A stretch of 7,411 nucleotides of DNA from CAZUFB01 sp048173955 (GCA_048173955.1 DBEYOB010000098.1:1-7411); one strand, 5' to 3'; counted from the stretch's first letter, positions 1 through 7,355 are shown. Numbers and translations are program-made. The notes: generated from the sequence alone by a model not told the origin.

Positions 1-264
1 GGCCTCCCCCGCGACCCAGCCGCCGCGCGAGCGGGCGGCGAGGTCGTCGAGCGCGCCCACGTGGTCGAAGTGGGCGTGGGTGACGAGCACCAGGGAGACG
101 GGCCGGCCGCCGAGGGCGGCGGCAATCGCCGCCGCGTCCCCGCCCGGGTCGACCACCGCGCAGGCGCCCGCGCCGTCGTCGACGACGTAGCAGTTCGTCT
201 GCAGCGGGCCGACGGCGAGGACCTCGACGCCGGCCGCCGGCACGCCGCGCACCGCGATGCCCAT
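1..264 (-). CDS. MBL-fold metallohydrolase (glyoxalase II-like), N-terminal part, cut by window edge
   Basis: Only the first 88 codons are in the window; the rest lies beyond the left edge. What is visible is the N-terminal half of a metallo-beta-lactamase fold: a hydrophobic start leading to LQTNCYVV (residues 21-28), a VVDPGGD strand-turn (37-43), and the metal-binding signature THAHFDHVGAL (62-72), giving H63, H65, D67 and H68 of the HxHxDH motif. The NCYVV and DPGG pattern is typical of the YcbL / glyoxalase II-like branch, whose members hydrolyse thioesters or related substrates with a dinuclear metal centre in the cytoplasm; the substrate here cannot be told. The ATG at 264 is preceded by a G-rich, purine-dominated stretch (GGGGGCGGG) and lies 10 bases after the relA stop, so it is probably co-translated with relA. 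Such a gene next to relA is a recurrent bacterial arrangement, often followed by hisS and aspS. The family is well supported, the exact function is not. Confidence 0.88.
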   Translation of the reverse strand, partial: MGIAVRGVPAAGVEVLAVGPLQTNCYVVDDGAGACAVVDPGGDAAAIAAALGGRPVSLVLVTHAHFDHVGALDDLAARSRGGWVAGEA

Positions 265-274
265 GGCCCGCCCC

Positions 275-2641
275 CTATCCGCGACGGCGCTTGGACGAGC
301 CCTCGTTGGGCAGGGCGCGCCGCGCGTCGAGGACGCCGTCGACATGGGCGATGAGCTGGAGCAGCGCGTCGAGCCGGCCGACCTCGCCGAGCTCGACGAG
401 GAAGCGCAGGGTCGCGATGCCGGTGCGGTCGATGCGCGTGCCCGACGAGACGATGTTGCATCCCGAGTTGCTGATGACGCCGGAGACGTCGACGAGCAGG
501 CCGGTGCGGTCGACCGCCTCGACGACGATCTCGACCTGGAAGAGCGACGACTGCCCGGTGTCCCAGCTTACGCCGATCATGCGGCCTTCGCTCTTGCGCA
601 GCTCGGCGACGTTGGGGCAGTCGGCGCGGTGGACGCTCACGCCGCGCCCGCGGGTGATGAAGCCGACGATGTCGTCGCCGACCACGGGGTTGCAGCAGTG
701 CGCGAGGCGCACGAGCATGTCGTCGTCCGCCCCCTCAACGACGACGCCCGTCTTGCCCGAGGAGCGCTTCTTGCGGTCGACGGAGTTCTGCGCCGCGCGC
801 GAGAGGCGGGGCGGGGTCGCGGCCTTGGCGGTGGTTAGGCTCGCGAGGGCGCGCTTCTCCGCCTCGGCCTGCGAGTCCGAGGCCCCGTCGAGGATCGTCT
901 TGACCTTCGCGGCCACCATGCGCGCCGACGACTTGCCGTTGGCGACCGCCACGAACAGGTCCTCGGGGGTCGCGAAGCCCAGGTCGGGCGCGACCTTGGA
1001 GAGGGCGCGCACCGTGCGCGGGGTCGAGATGCCCAGGCCGACCTTGCGCATCTCGCGCGCAAGCAAGTCGCGGCCGCGCGCCGAGTCGTCCGCCTTCGTC
1101 ATCTTGCTGAAGTAGCTGCGGATCTTCGCGCGGGCGCTCGGGGTCTTCACGAGCGAGAGCCAGTCGCGGCGCGGGTGGGCGTTGTTCTGCGTCAGGATCT
1201 CGACCCGGTCGCCCATCTGGAGCTCGTAGGAGAGCGGGACGACCGTGCCGTTCACCTTCGCGCCCACGCAGTGGTTGCCGACCTCGGTGTGGACGGCGTA
1301 GGCGAAGTCGAGCGGCGTCGAGCCGGCGCGCAGGATCTGCACCTCGCCCTTGGGGGTGAAGACGAACACCTCGCTGTCGAACAGGTCGATCTTGAGCGCG
1401 TCGAGGAACTCCTGCGGGTCGGACAGGTCGTCCTGCTGCGTCCAGTCAAGCGTGCGGCCGAGCCAGGCGAGCTGGTTGTCGAGGCGCTGGGCCTCGCTCT
1501 CCTTGTTGCCCTCGGAGTTGCCCGCCTGCTTGTAGAGCCAGTGGGCAGCGATGCCGTACTCGGCCTGGCGGTGCATCTCCTCGGTGCGGATCTGAATCTC
1601 GAGCGGCCGGCCCGCCGGGCCGATGACCGTGGTGTGCAGCGACTGGTACATGTTGAACTTGGGCGTCGCGATGTAGTCCTTGAAGCGGCCCGGCATCGGC
1701 GTCCACAGCGCGTGCACCGCGCCGAGCACGCCGTAGCAGTCGCGGTAGTTCTCGGTGATGACGCGCAGCGCGATGAGGTCGTAGATGTCGCTGAAGTCCT
1801 TGCCCTTGTTCTTCATCTTCATGTAGATGGAGTAGAGGTGCTTCGGGCGGCCGGCGATGCGATAGCCCTTGATGTTGGCCCGGTCGAGTTCGGTGCGCAG
1901 GATCCCGATGACCTGGTCGAGGTAGCGCTCCCGCTCCTCGCGCGACTCGGCGACCATCCGGGCGATTTGGCGGTACTTCGCGGGCTCGAGGTAGAAGAAC
2001 GAGAGGTCCTCGAGCTCCCATTTGATGGAGCTGATGCCCAGGCGGTTCGCCAGCGGCGCGTAGATCTCCATCGTCTCGTGGGCCTTGAAGATGCGCCGGT
2101 CCTCCGGGATGGCCATGAGGGTGCGCATGTTGTGGAGTCGGTCGGCGAGCTTGATGATGACGACCCGGATGTCCTTGGCCATCGCGAGGAACATCTTGCG
2201 CAAATTGAGCGCCTGCTGCTCCGAGAGCGAGTCGACCGCGATGTTGGTGAGCTTCGTCACGCCGTCCACGAGCTCGGCGACCTGGCTGCCGAACAGCCGC
2301 TCGAGGTCGTCGAGGGTCGCGTCGGTGTCCTCGACGGTGTCGTGCAGAAGGCCGGCGCACAGCGTGTCGGCGTCGGAGTGCAGGTTCTGAGCCAGGATGA
2401 TGGCGACCTCGACCGGGTGGTTGATGTAGGGCTCGCCGCTCTTGCGCTTCTGCCCCCGGTGGTGCGACAGCGCGTAGCGGTAGGCGCGCTCGATGCGCTC
2501 GATGTCCTCGGAGGCGAGGTAGGACCGGGCGGCCTCGACGAGCTGGGGGAAGTTGTCCTGTCCCTCGTCGAGCGGGGTCTCCAGGGGAGGCTCCTCGCGC
2601 CGCGGGGCGTCCTGAGCTTCGAGGGTGGGTTCTTCGGCCAT
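275..2641 (-). CDS. relA: Bifunctional (p)ppGpp synthetase/hydrolase, long RSH (Rel/RelA/SpoT) family
   Basis: A full-length 788-residue long RSH protein that makes (p)ppGpp from ATP and GDP/GTP and degrades it, setting the stringent response. Domains in order are as follows. The HD hydrolase (about 50-200) has H75, the H100-D101 pair, E104-D105 and D167 in LADRLHNMRT, so all expected metal and catalytic positions are present. The synthetase (about 240-370) has RPKHLYSIY (265-273), D288 in YDLIALRV, YQSLHT (332-337) and EIQIRT (348-353). The TGS domain spans about 418-484. A helical linker follows. The zinc-finger/conserved-cysteine domain has H648, C649, C650, H671 and C675. The ACT/RRM domain spans about 699-775. 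The synthetase motif RFKD (319-322) is the RxKD form of bifunctional Rel/SpoT enzymes, not the ExDD form of monofunctional RelA. Residues 1-40 are an acidic, proline-rich extension. The start is fixed by a near-perfect Shine-Dalgarno 5 bases upstream, which overlaps the recJ stop. The usual apt gene between recJ and relA is missing. Confidence 0.97.
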   Translation of the reverse strand: MAEEPTLEAQDAPRREEPPLETPLDEGQDNFPQLVEAARSYLASEDIERIERAYRYALSHHRGQKRKSGEPYINHPVEVAIILAQNLHSDADTLCAGLLHDTVEDTDATLDDLERLFGSQVAELVDGVTKLTNIAVDSLSEQQALNLRKMFLAMAKDIRVVIIKLADRLHNMRTLMAIPEDRRIFKAHETMEIYAPLANRLGISSIKWELEDLSFFYLEPAKYRQIARMVAESREERERYLDQVIGILRTELDRANIKGYRIAGRPKHLYSIYMKMKNKGKDFSDIYDLIALRVITENYRDCYGVLGAVHALWTPMPGRFKDYIATPKFNMYQSLHTTVIGPAGRPLEIQIRTEEMHRQAEYGIAAHWLYKQAGNSEGNKESEAQRLDNQLAWLGRTLDWTQQDDLSDPQEFLDALKIDLFDSEVFVFTPKGEVQILRAGSTPLDFAYAVHTEVGNHCVGAKVNGTVVPLSYELQMGDRVEILTQNNAHPRRDWLSLVKTPSARAKIRSYFSKMTKADDSARGRDLLAREMRKVGLGISTPRTVRALSKVAPDLGFATPEDLFVAVANGKSSARMVAAKVKTILDGASDSQAEAEKRALASLTTAKAATPPRLSRAAQNSVDRKKRSSGKTGVVVEGADDDMLVRLAHCCNPVVGDDIVGFITRGRGVSVHRADCPNVAELRKSEGRMIGVSWDTGQSSLFQVEIVVEAVDRTGLLVDVSGVISNSGCNIVSSGTRIDRTGIATLRFLVELGEVGRLDALLQLIAHVDGVLDARRALPNEGSSKRRRG

Positions 2642-2646
2642 GGCTT

Positions 2647-2653
2647 CCTCCTT
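2647..2653 (-). promoter_or_regulatory. Strong Shine-Dalgarno of relA overlapping the recJ stop codon
   Basis: On the minus strand the sequence reads TAAGGAGGAAGCCATG. AAGGAGG is a full anti-16S match, 5 bases before the relA ATG at 2641, and its first two bases are the last two of the recJ TAA stop (2652-2654). This decides the relA start and implies that ribosomes finishing recJ can reinitiate on relA. Confidence 0.9.
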
Positions 2654-5600
2654 ATGGTTGCCCGGGGACGATGGGGCGGCTCACGCGGTCGAGGATGTCG
2701 GAGGCGGGCGACTCCAGCGCCCATGCCCGGTAGCGGGCGAACTCGTCGAGCGCGTGCAGGCCTTCAAGATAGCGTATGGAGCGCGCGAGTTCCATATGCT
2801 CGGGGGACGCCTCCATCGCGATGCGGCGCGCGGCCCCGTAGCCGGTCGTCGTCGCGAACCCCAGCTCGCGGAAGATCGCGATGCCGCACGAGACCCCCTT
2901 GTCGTTGAGGGTGCAGTTGGCCGCGACGGTGAGGCAGTCGCCAGCCAGCTCGGCGTTGGTGGCCGAGAAGCCGGCGTCGCCGGCCCTGCGCGCCGACCTG
3001 TCGCGCTGCACCAGGACGCGGTAGAGCGTCACGAGGTCGTCGCGGGAGGGGGCGTCGCAGGCGAGGATGCGCTCGTTGATACGCGCGTCCTGGCTCCCGT
3101 AGGCGAGGTGGATCTGGGCGTCGCCACCGTCGCGCCCCGCGCGGCCGCTCATCTGGTTGAACTCGACCTCGTCGAAGGGCAGGTGATAGAGCACGACGTG
3201 GCGGACGTCGGGCAGGTTGACCCCCTCGCCGAAGGCGCTCGTGGAGACGACCATGCTCAGCTCGCCCGTGCGGAACGCCTCCTCGACCGCGGCGCGGTCG
3301 GAGCGCGCGAGGCCGCCGTTGTAGAACGCGATGCGCTGGCCGCGCTCCCACACCCGGCGGCGCAGCATGCGCGCGAGCGCGACCGTCTGCTCACGCGAGT
3401 TGACGTAGACGAGGGTCTTCTCGCCCGAGGCGAGCATGCTGACGAGGCGCTCGTCGCGCCCGACGCCGCCGCGCTCGTCGACGACGTGCAGGTTGGCGCG
3501 CTGGGAGGGGTCGAGGACGACCCCCTCGTCGGGGATGGAGAGCAGCCTGCGGATCTCGGCCGCGACGGGCGTGCTCGCCGTCGCCGTCACGGCGAGGACC
3601 GTCGGATTCCCCAGCGCCGCCAGAACGCGGGGCATCTCGAGGTACGAGGGGCGGGCGCCGCCCTGCGCGCGGCCGGCGTGGTGCGCCTCGTCGACCACGA
3701 CGAAGCCGATGCGGCCCGAGCGGGCGAACTCGCCCGCATGGATCGCGAGGAACTCGGGGGTGGTGAGCACAATGTCGATGCCGCCCTGGGCGAGCCCGTC
3801 GAAGATGGCGTCGCGCTCCCCCAGCGCCGTCTCGCCCGTCAGCACGCGGGTCGTCATGCCGAGGCGGTCGAAGACCTGGCCCAGGTGGAACGCCTGGTCG
3901 GAGACGAGCGCGCGCAGCGGGTAGACGAAGACGCTCGCACGGTTGCGCATGAGCGCGCAGCGCGCGGCGTGCACGTGGAAGATGAGCGACTTGCCGCGGC
4001 CCGTCGCCATGACGCAGAGTGCGTTGACGCCCGCATCGAGATTCGCGAGCGCGCGCGCCTGCGCGGGGAGCAGCTCGTTGTCCCCGATGAGCAGGCTGCG
4101 CAGCTCCTCGGTGAGCCGGGCGGTGTCGAGGGCGCCCAGGCGGGCGCGCTCCGCGGCGCGCTCGCGGACGACCGAGATCTCGTCGGGCGACTCGGCGACC
4201 GACTGCTGGCTGACGAGGATGTTGACTCCCATCGACTTGTCGGGGGCGGACCCGCCCGTCACGTTCTGCACGGTGGCGCAGTAGCGGGCGCCGCGGTCCA
4301 TCTGGGGCGCGATGGCGGCGGAGACCAGGCGCTTGAGGTAGCCGACCTGGCGGCCGTCGGGGGCCTTGACGGCGATGGCAAGCGGGTCGTGGGGGTTGTC
4401 CGGCTCGCGCACGATCTGCAGCGCGTCGCCGGGGGCGAGGCCGTGCGCGACCTGCTGGCGGTCGTCGAAGGTCACGCCGACGACCTTGGTGTGGAACCGG
4501 CGTGCGTTGGCCAGGCCGGCGAGCTCGCTCTCGTTGAGGAACTCCTCGGAGCGCTCGAACAGGTCGTCCACGAGGCTCGCCGTGGCCGGCGAGACGGGGC
4601 AAGCGGACGGGTCGTCGCGGCGCAGGACATCCTTGACGTGCAGCTTGCGGGTTACGCGGCCCTGCCAGACCTCGACCTTCGGCTCGAAGACGAGGTCGAC
4701 GGCGCCGTCGCACTCGGCGAGGGCCTCGACGTCGGCCGCGTTGAACATGATGCACGGCACGCTGCCCGACGCGTCGCTCGCCACGAACGAGAAATGCCGG
4801 CCGTCCTCCCCGCGGCGGCGGCGCTGGCTCATGGTGACGCCCGTCGACGCGAGCAGGGGCACCTCGTTGCCCTGGCCGAAGGGCTGCAGGACCGAAAGCG
4901 ACGCGATGGCCTCGACCGTCATCTCCGAGAGTCCGACCTGCGCCGCGACGGGGCGCCTGTCCTCGAAGTCGTCCGCCGGAAGCTCGCCGAGGACCTCCTC
5001 GAGGCGGTCACGGAACGCGTCGAGGTTGCCCGCCTCGAGGGTCACGCCGACCGCGCCCGCGTGCCCGCCGAAACGCACCAGCAGGTCGGCGCAGCGCTCG
5101 ACCGCGGAGAACAGGTTGACCGAGCCGACCGAGCGGCCCGACCCGCGCGCGATGCCGTCGCTGATGGTGAAGATGAGGACCGGGACGTGGTAGCGGGCGA
5201 CGAGCCGGCTCGCGACGATGCCCTTGACCCCCTCGTGCCACCCCTCCCCGCCCACGACGACCGCCCTGCCGCCCTCGTAGGTCGCCTCGACCATCGCGAG
5301 GGCTTCTTCGGTGAGCTGGCCCTCGATCGAGCGGCGCTCCTGGTTGATCGCCTCGAGGCGGGCGGCGAGGCGCTCCGCCTGGACGGGCTCGCCCGCCATG
5401 AGCAGGTCGAGGGCGAGCGCGGGGTCGTCCATGCGGCCGGCGGCGTTCAGGCGCGGGATGAGCGAGAAGGCGAGGTCGTCGGCGGTCATGTCGGAGAGGG
5501 AGCGGCGCGCCTGCACGGCGAGGGCGGCGAGGCCCAGGCGCTGGGAGGAGCGCATGAGCGCGATGCCGTCGGCGACAAGGGAGCGGTTCTCCCCCGTCAG

Positions 5601-6320
5601 CACCATCATGTCGCTCACGGTTCCCAGGGTCGCGATGTCGGTGTAGCGGCGCCACAGGTCGGGCTGCCCGAAGCGCCCCCCGAGGACGCAGACGAGCTTG
5701 AGCGCGACGCCGACCCCCGCAAGCTCGCGCGAGGGGGAGTCCGGGTCGAGCTTGGGGTCGCACACCGCGACGCCCTCGGGCACGAGATCGCCGGGCTCGT
5801 GGTGGTCGGTCACGGCGACGTCGATCCCCGCCTCGACGATCTCCGCGACCTCGCGCGCGGCCGCGATCCCCGTGTCGACCGTCACGATGAGGTCAGGGTC
5901 CACGATCTCGAGCATGCGCTCGATGGCGGCGGCAGAAAGGCCGTATCCCTCGTCGAACCGGCGCGGGATGAACGGGACGACCTTGCCGCCGAGCTCGCGG
6001 AGGGCCAGGGAGAGCAGACAGGTCGCGCTGATGCCGTCGACGTCGAAGTCGCCGAAGACGGCGATCTGCTCCCCGGACCGCAGGGCACGCTCGACGCGGT
6101 CGGCGACCTCGGGCAGACCGGGAATCTCGAGCGGGTCGCCCCAGTCGCGCTCGAGCGAGGGGGTCAGAAACTCGCGCGCCTGCTTGACGGTGGAAATGCC
6201 GCGGCCCGCCATGATGCGGGCCACGAGGGGGGTGACCCCGCAGGCATCCTCGATCGCCTGGGACACCTGGGGGTCGTACGGCACGATTTCCCAACGCTTG
6301 CTGCGTGCAAGGGAGGCCAC
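2652..6320 (-). CDS. recJ: RecJ single-strand exonuclease fused to a HIRAN domain and an SF2 (RecQ-like) helicase
   Basis: One unbroken frame of 1222 residues, about twice the usual RecJ length. Residues 1-570 are a complete RecJ, the 5'-3' single-strand DNA exonuclease of recombination and repair. The DHH domain has FGDFDVDG (89-96, metal-binding D91, D93, D95), TVDTGI (D149), TDHHE (171-175) and TLGTVSD (231-237). The DHHA1 domain has GWHEGVKGIVASRL (360-373), GSGRS (393-397) and GGHAGAVG (418-425). An OB-like region follows to about 566. Residues about 607-705 are a HIRAN domain (FHTKVVGV, REPDNPHDPLAIAV, VGYLKR). Residues about 745-1090 are a helicase: Walker A ATGRGKS (772-778), DEAH (877-880), TATAS (912-916), motif V with AFGEGVNLPD, and motif VI QMSGRAGRDG (1056-1065). 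The end (about 1091-1222) looks like a winged helix plus a helical tail resembling the C-terminus of Firmicutes RecJ. The start is GTG directly after the secF stop, with AAGGTGG 5 bases upstream; the first internal Met is residue 38. Each domain is read from motifs; the combined activity is inferred. Confidence 0.95.
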   Translation of the reverse strand: MASLARSKRWEIVPYDPQVSQAIEDACGVTPLVARIMAGRGISTVKQAREFLTPSLERDWGDPLEIPGLPEVADRVERALRSGEQIAVFGDFDVDGISATCLLSLALRELGGKVVPFIPRRFDEGYGLSAAAIERMLEIVDPDLIVTVDTGIAAAREVAEIVEAGIDVAVTDHHEPGDLVPEGVAVCDPKLDPDSPSRELAGVGVALKLVCVLGGRFGQPDLWRRYTDIATLGTVSDMMVLTGENRSLVADGIALMRSSQRLGLAALAVQARRSLSDMTADDLAFSLIPRLNAAGRMDDPALALDLLMAGEPVQAERLAARLEAINQERRSIEGQLTEEALAMVEATYEGGRAVVVGGEGWHEGVKGIVASRLVARYHVPVLIFTISDGIARGSGRSVGSVNLFSAVERCADLLVRFGGHAGAVGVTLEAGNLDAFRDRLEEVLGELPADDFEDRRPVAAQVGLSEMTVEAIASLSVLQPFGQGNEVPLLASTGVTMSQRRRRGEDGRHFSFVASDASGSVPCIMFNAADVEALAECDGAVDLVFEPKVEVWQGRVTRKLHVKDVLRRDDPSACPVSPATASLVDDLFERSEEFLNESELAGLANARRFHTKVVGVTFDDRQQVAHGLAPGDALQIVREPDNPHDPLAIAVKAPDGRQVGYLKRLVSAAIAPQMDRGARYCATVQNVTGGSAPDKSMGVNILVSQQSVAESPDEISVVRERAAERARLGALDTARLTEELRSLLIGDNELLPAQARALANLDAGVNALCVMATGRGKSLIFHVHAARCALMRNRASVFVYPLRALVSDQAFHLGQVFDRLGMTTRVLTGETALGERDAIFDGLAQGGIDIVLTTPEFLAIHAGEFARSGRIGFVVVDEAHHAGRAQGGARPSYLEMPRVLAALGNPTVLAVTATASTPVAAEIRRLLSIPDEGVVLDPSQRANLHVVDERGGVGRDERLVSMLASGEKTLVYVNSREQTVALARMLRRRVWERGQRIAFYNGGLARSDRAAVEEAFRTGELSMVVSTSAFGEGVNLPDVRHVVLYHLPFDEVEFNQMSGRAGRDGGDAQIHLAYGSQDARINERILACDAPSRDDLVTLYRVLVQRDRSARRAGDAGFSATNAELAGDCLTVAANCTLNDKGVSCGIAIFRELGFATTTGYGAARRIAMEASPEHMELARSIRYLEGLHALDEFARYRAWALESPASDILDRVSRPIVPGQP

Positions 6321-7355
6321 CTACACCACCTTGTTCTTCTTCGCCTTGCGCTTCTGAGGCGCCGCGCTCGGCGAGGCAGCGGCACCCGACGGGTCGGAGG
6401 ACGTGGCCGAGGAGAGGGCCTTCGCCGCGGCCCGCTCGCCGTACTTCTCCTCCGCGGCCCGCCATTCGGGCTCCCTGCCCTTCCACAGGGCGTAGGCGGG
6501 TGCGGCGATGGCGATCGAGGAGTACGCCCCCAGGACCAGGCCGACCACCATGGCGAAGGCGAAGCTCCGCAGCGTCTCGCCGCCGAAGATGTACATGGCG
6601 AGCACGGGGACCACGCTCGTGAGCGCCGTGTTGATCGAGCGCACGATGACCTGGTTCTCGGACCAGTTGGTGATCTGGAGGGCGGTGCGGTGCACGCCGT
6701 CCTTCAGCGTCCGGATGTTCTCGTTGACGCGGTTGAACACGACGACCGTGTCGTAGAGGCAGTAGCCCATGATGGTGAGCAGCGCCGCGACGACGTTGGG
6801 GGTCACCTCGTACTGCGTCCAGGCGTAGACGCCGGCGACGATGACGAGGACCTGGACCAGCGACAGGATGCCCATCAGCGCCATCTTGAGCTCGTAGCGG
6901 ATCGAGACGAACAGCACGATGAGCACGATGACGACCGCGAAGGCGACGACCATGGAGCGGGTCACGTCGCCGCCCCAGTTCGGGCCGATGGTCTTGACGC
7001 TGTAGGTGTTGTCGGCCAGACCGAGCGCGGAGGCGACCTCGTCGGCGGTCGCGTTGGCCTGGACCGGGTCGGTCTCGCCAGTGCGCACCATGAAGCCGGC
7101 GACGTCGTTGGTCATCGTGGTCTGGACCGTCGCGTCTGCGACGCCCGACGCCGAGAAGGCGTCGCGCATCTCGGATATGGTCACCGCACCGGTGTCGTTG
7201 AACGAAACCTGGGTGCCGCCCAAAAAGTCGATGCCGAAGTTGAGGCCCCTGACGAGCAGGCCGACGATGGCGGCGACCACCATGGCCGCCGAGATGGCAA
7301 ACAGGACGTTGCGGTGCTTGACGAACTGGATCTCGCGGCGGAAGTGGCTACGCAT
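6321..7355 (-). CDS. secF: Protein translocase subunit SecF
   Basis: A complete 344-residue SecF, the membrane partner of SecD. Together they use the proton motive force to help complete protein export through SecYEG. The topology is typical: a cytoplasmic N-terminus (RREIQFVKHR), TM1 at about 16-36, and the family signature NFGIDFLGGT (39-48). A periplasmic/extracellular domain follows (about 49-130), then IGPNWGGDVTRS (123-134) leads into five further hydrophobic segments at roughly 134-153, 157-179, 186-205, 242-258 and 264-291. GYCLYDTVVVFNRVNEN (197-213) is the conserved SecF TM4 motif, including the D202 position tied to proton-driven function in the family. The C-terminal tail (about 292-344) is Ala/Ser/Pro-rich, probably disordered, and ends in a basic cluster (KRKAKKNK). 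The start is ATG at 7355, with AAGGGGGG 8 bases upstream. The tail abuts recJ directly, so secF and recJ are probably one transcription unit. Confidence 0.97.
   Translation of the reverse strand: MRSHFRREIQFVKHRNVLFAISAAMVVAAIVGLLVRGLNFGIDFLGGTQVSFNDTGAVTISEMRDAFSASGVADATVQTTMTNDVAGFMVRTGETDPVQANATADEVASALGLADNTYSVKTIGPNWGGDVTRSMVVAFAVVIVLIVLFVSIRYELKMALMGILSLVQVLVIVAGVYAWTQYEVTPNVVAALLTIMGYCLYDTVVVFNRVNENIRTLKDGVHRTALQITNWSENQVIVRSINTALTSVVPVLAMYIFGGETLRSFAFAMVVGLVLGAYSSIAIAAPAYALWKGREPEWRAAEEKYGERAAAKALSSATSSDPSGAAASPSAAPQKRKAKKNKVV
6326..6332 (-). promoter_or_regulatory. Ribosome binding site of recJ, inside the end of secF
   Basis: AAGGTGG (one mismatch to AAGGAGG) lies in the last codons of secF, 5 bases before the GTG at 6320. 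The secF TAG (6321-6323) directly abuts the GTG, with zero intergenic bases, and both genes share a reading frame. This supports the GTG as the recJ start and suggests translational coupling. Confidence 0.7.

Noticed and set aside
1446..2360. A 304-codon minus-strand frame inside relA
   Set aside because: It is a frame-shifted shadow of relA, extremely rich in Arg, Pro, Ala and His, with no domain.
1175..2908. A 577-codon open frame on the plus strand, antisense to relA and running into the 3' end of recJ
   Set aside because: Its predicted protein is dominated by Val, Asp, Glu, Leu, Ala, Gly and Arg with no recognisable domain, as expected opposite a GC-rich gene whose third positions are nearly all G/C. 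The opposite strand encodes a clear Rel protein over the whole stretch.
3587..3772. Short 61-codon frames within recJ as possible small proteins
   Set aside because: They follow the same high-GC shadow pattern (Arg/Ser/Pro/Ala runs) and overlap the DEAH region of the real frame.
2652..4110. The helicase half as a separate gene, with the fusion being a frameshift or assembly artefact
   Set aside because: The frame is continuous from the RecJ core through HIRAN to the helicase with no stop, frame change or composition break, and no good ribosome binding site with a start was noticed at the junction.
3391..4755. A 454-codon minus-strand frame inside the recJ-helicase gene
   Set aside because: Arg/Ala/Pro/Gly-rich shadow of the real frame, which carries the HIRAN and helicase motifs across the same span.
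4366..5193. Plus-strand open frame of 275 codons opposite recJ
   Set aside because: Ser/Arg/Thr-rich composition without domains; a compositional by-product of the coding strand.
5698..6357. Plus-strand open frame of 219 codons crossing the recJ start and secF end
   Set aside because: Ser/Arg/Thr-rich, no ribosome binding site or motif seen; it lies opposite the conserved DHH domain of RecJ.
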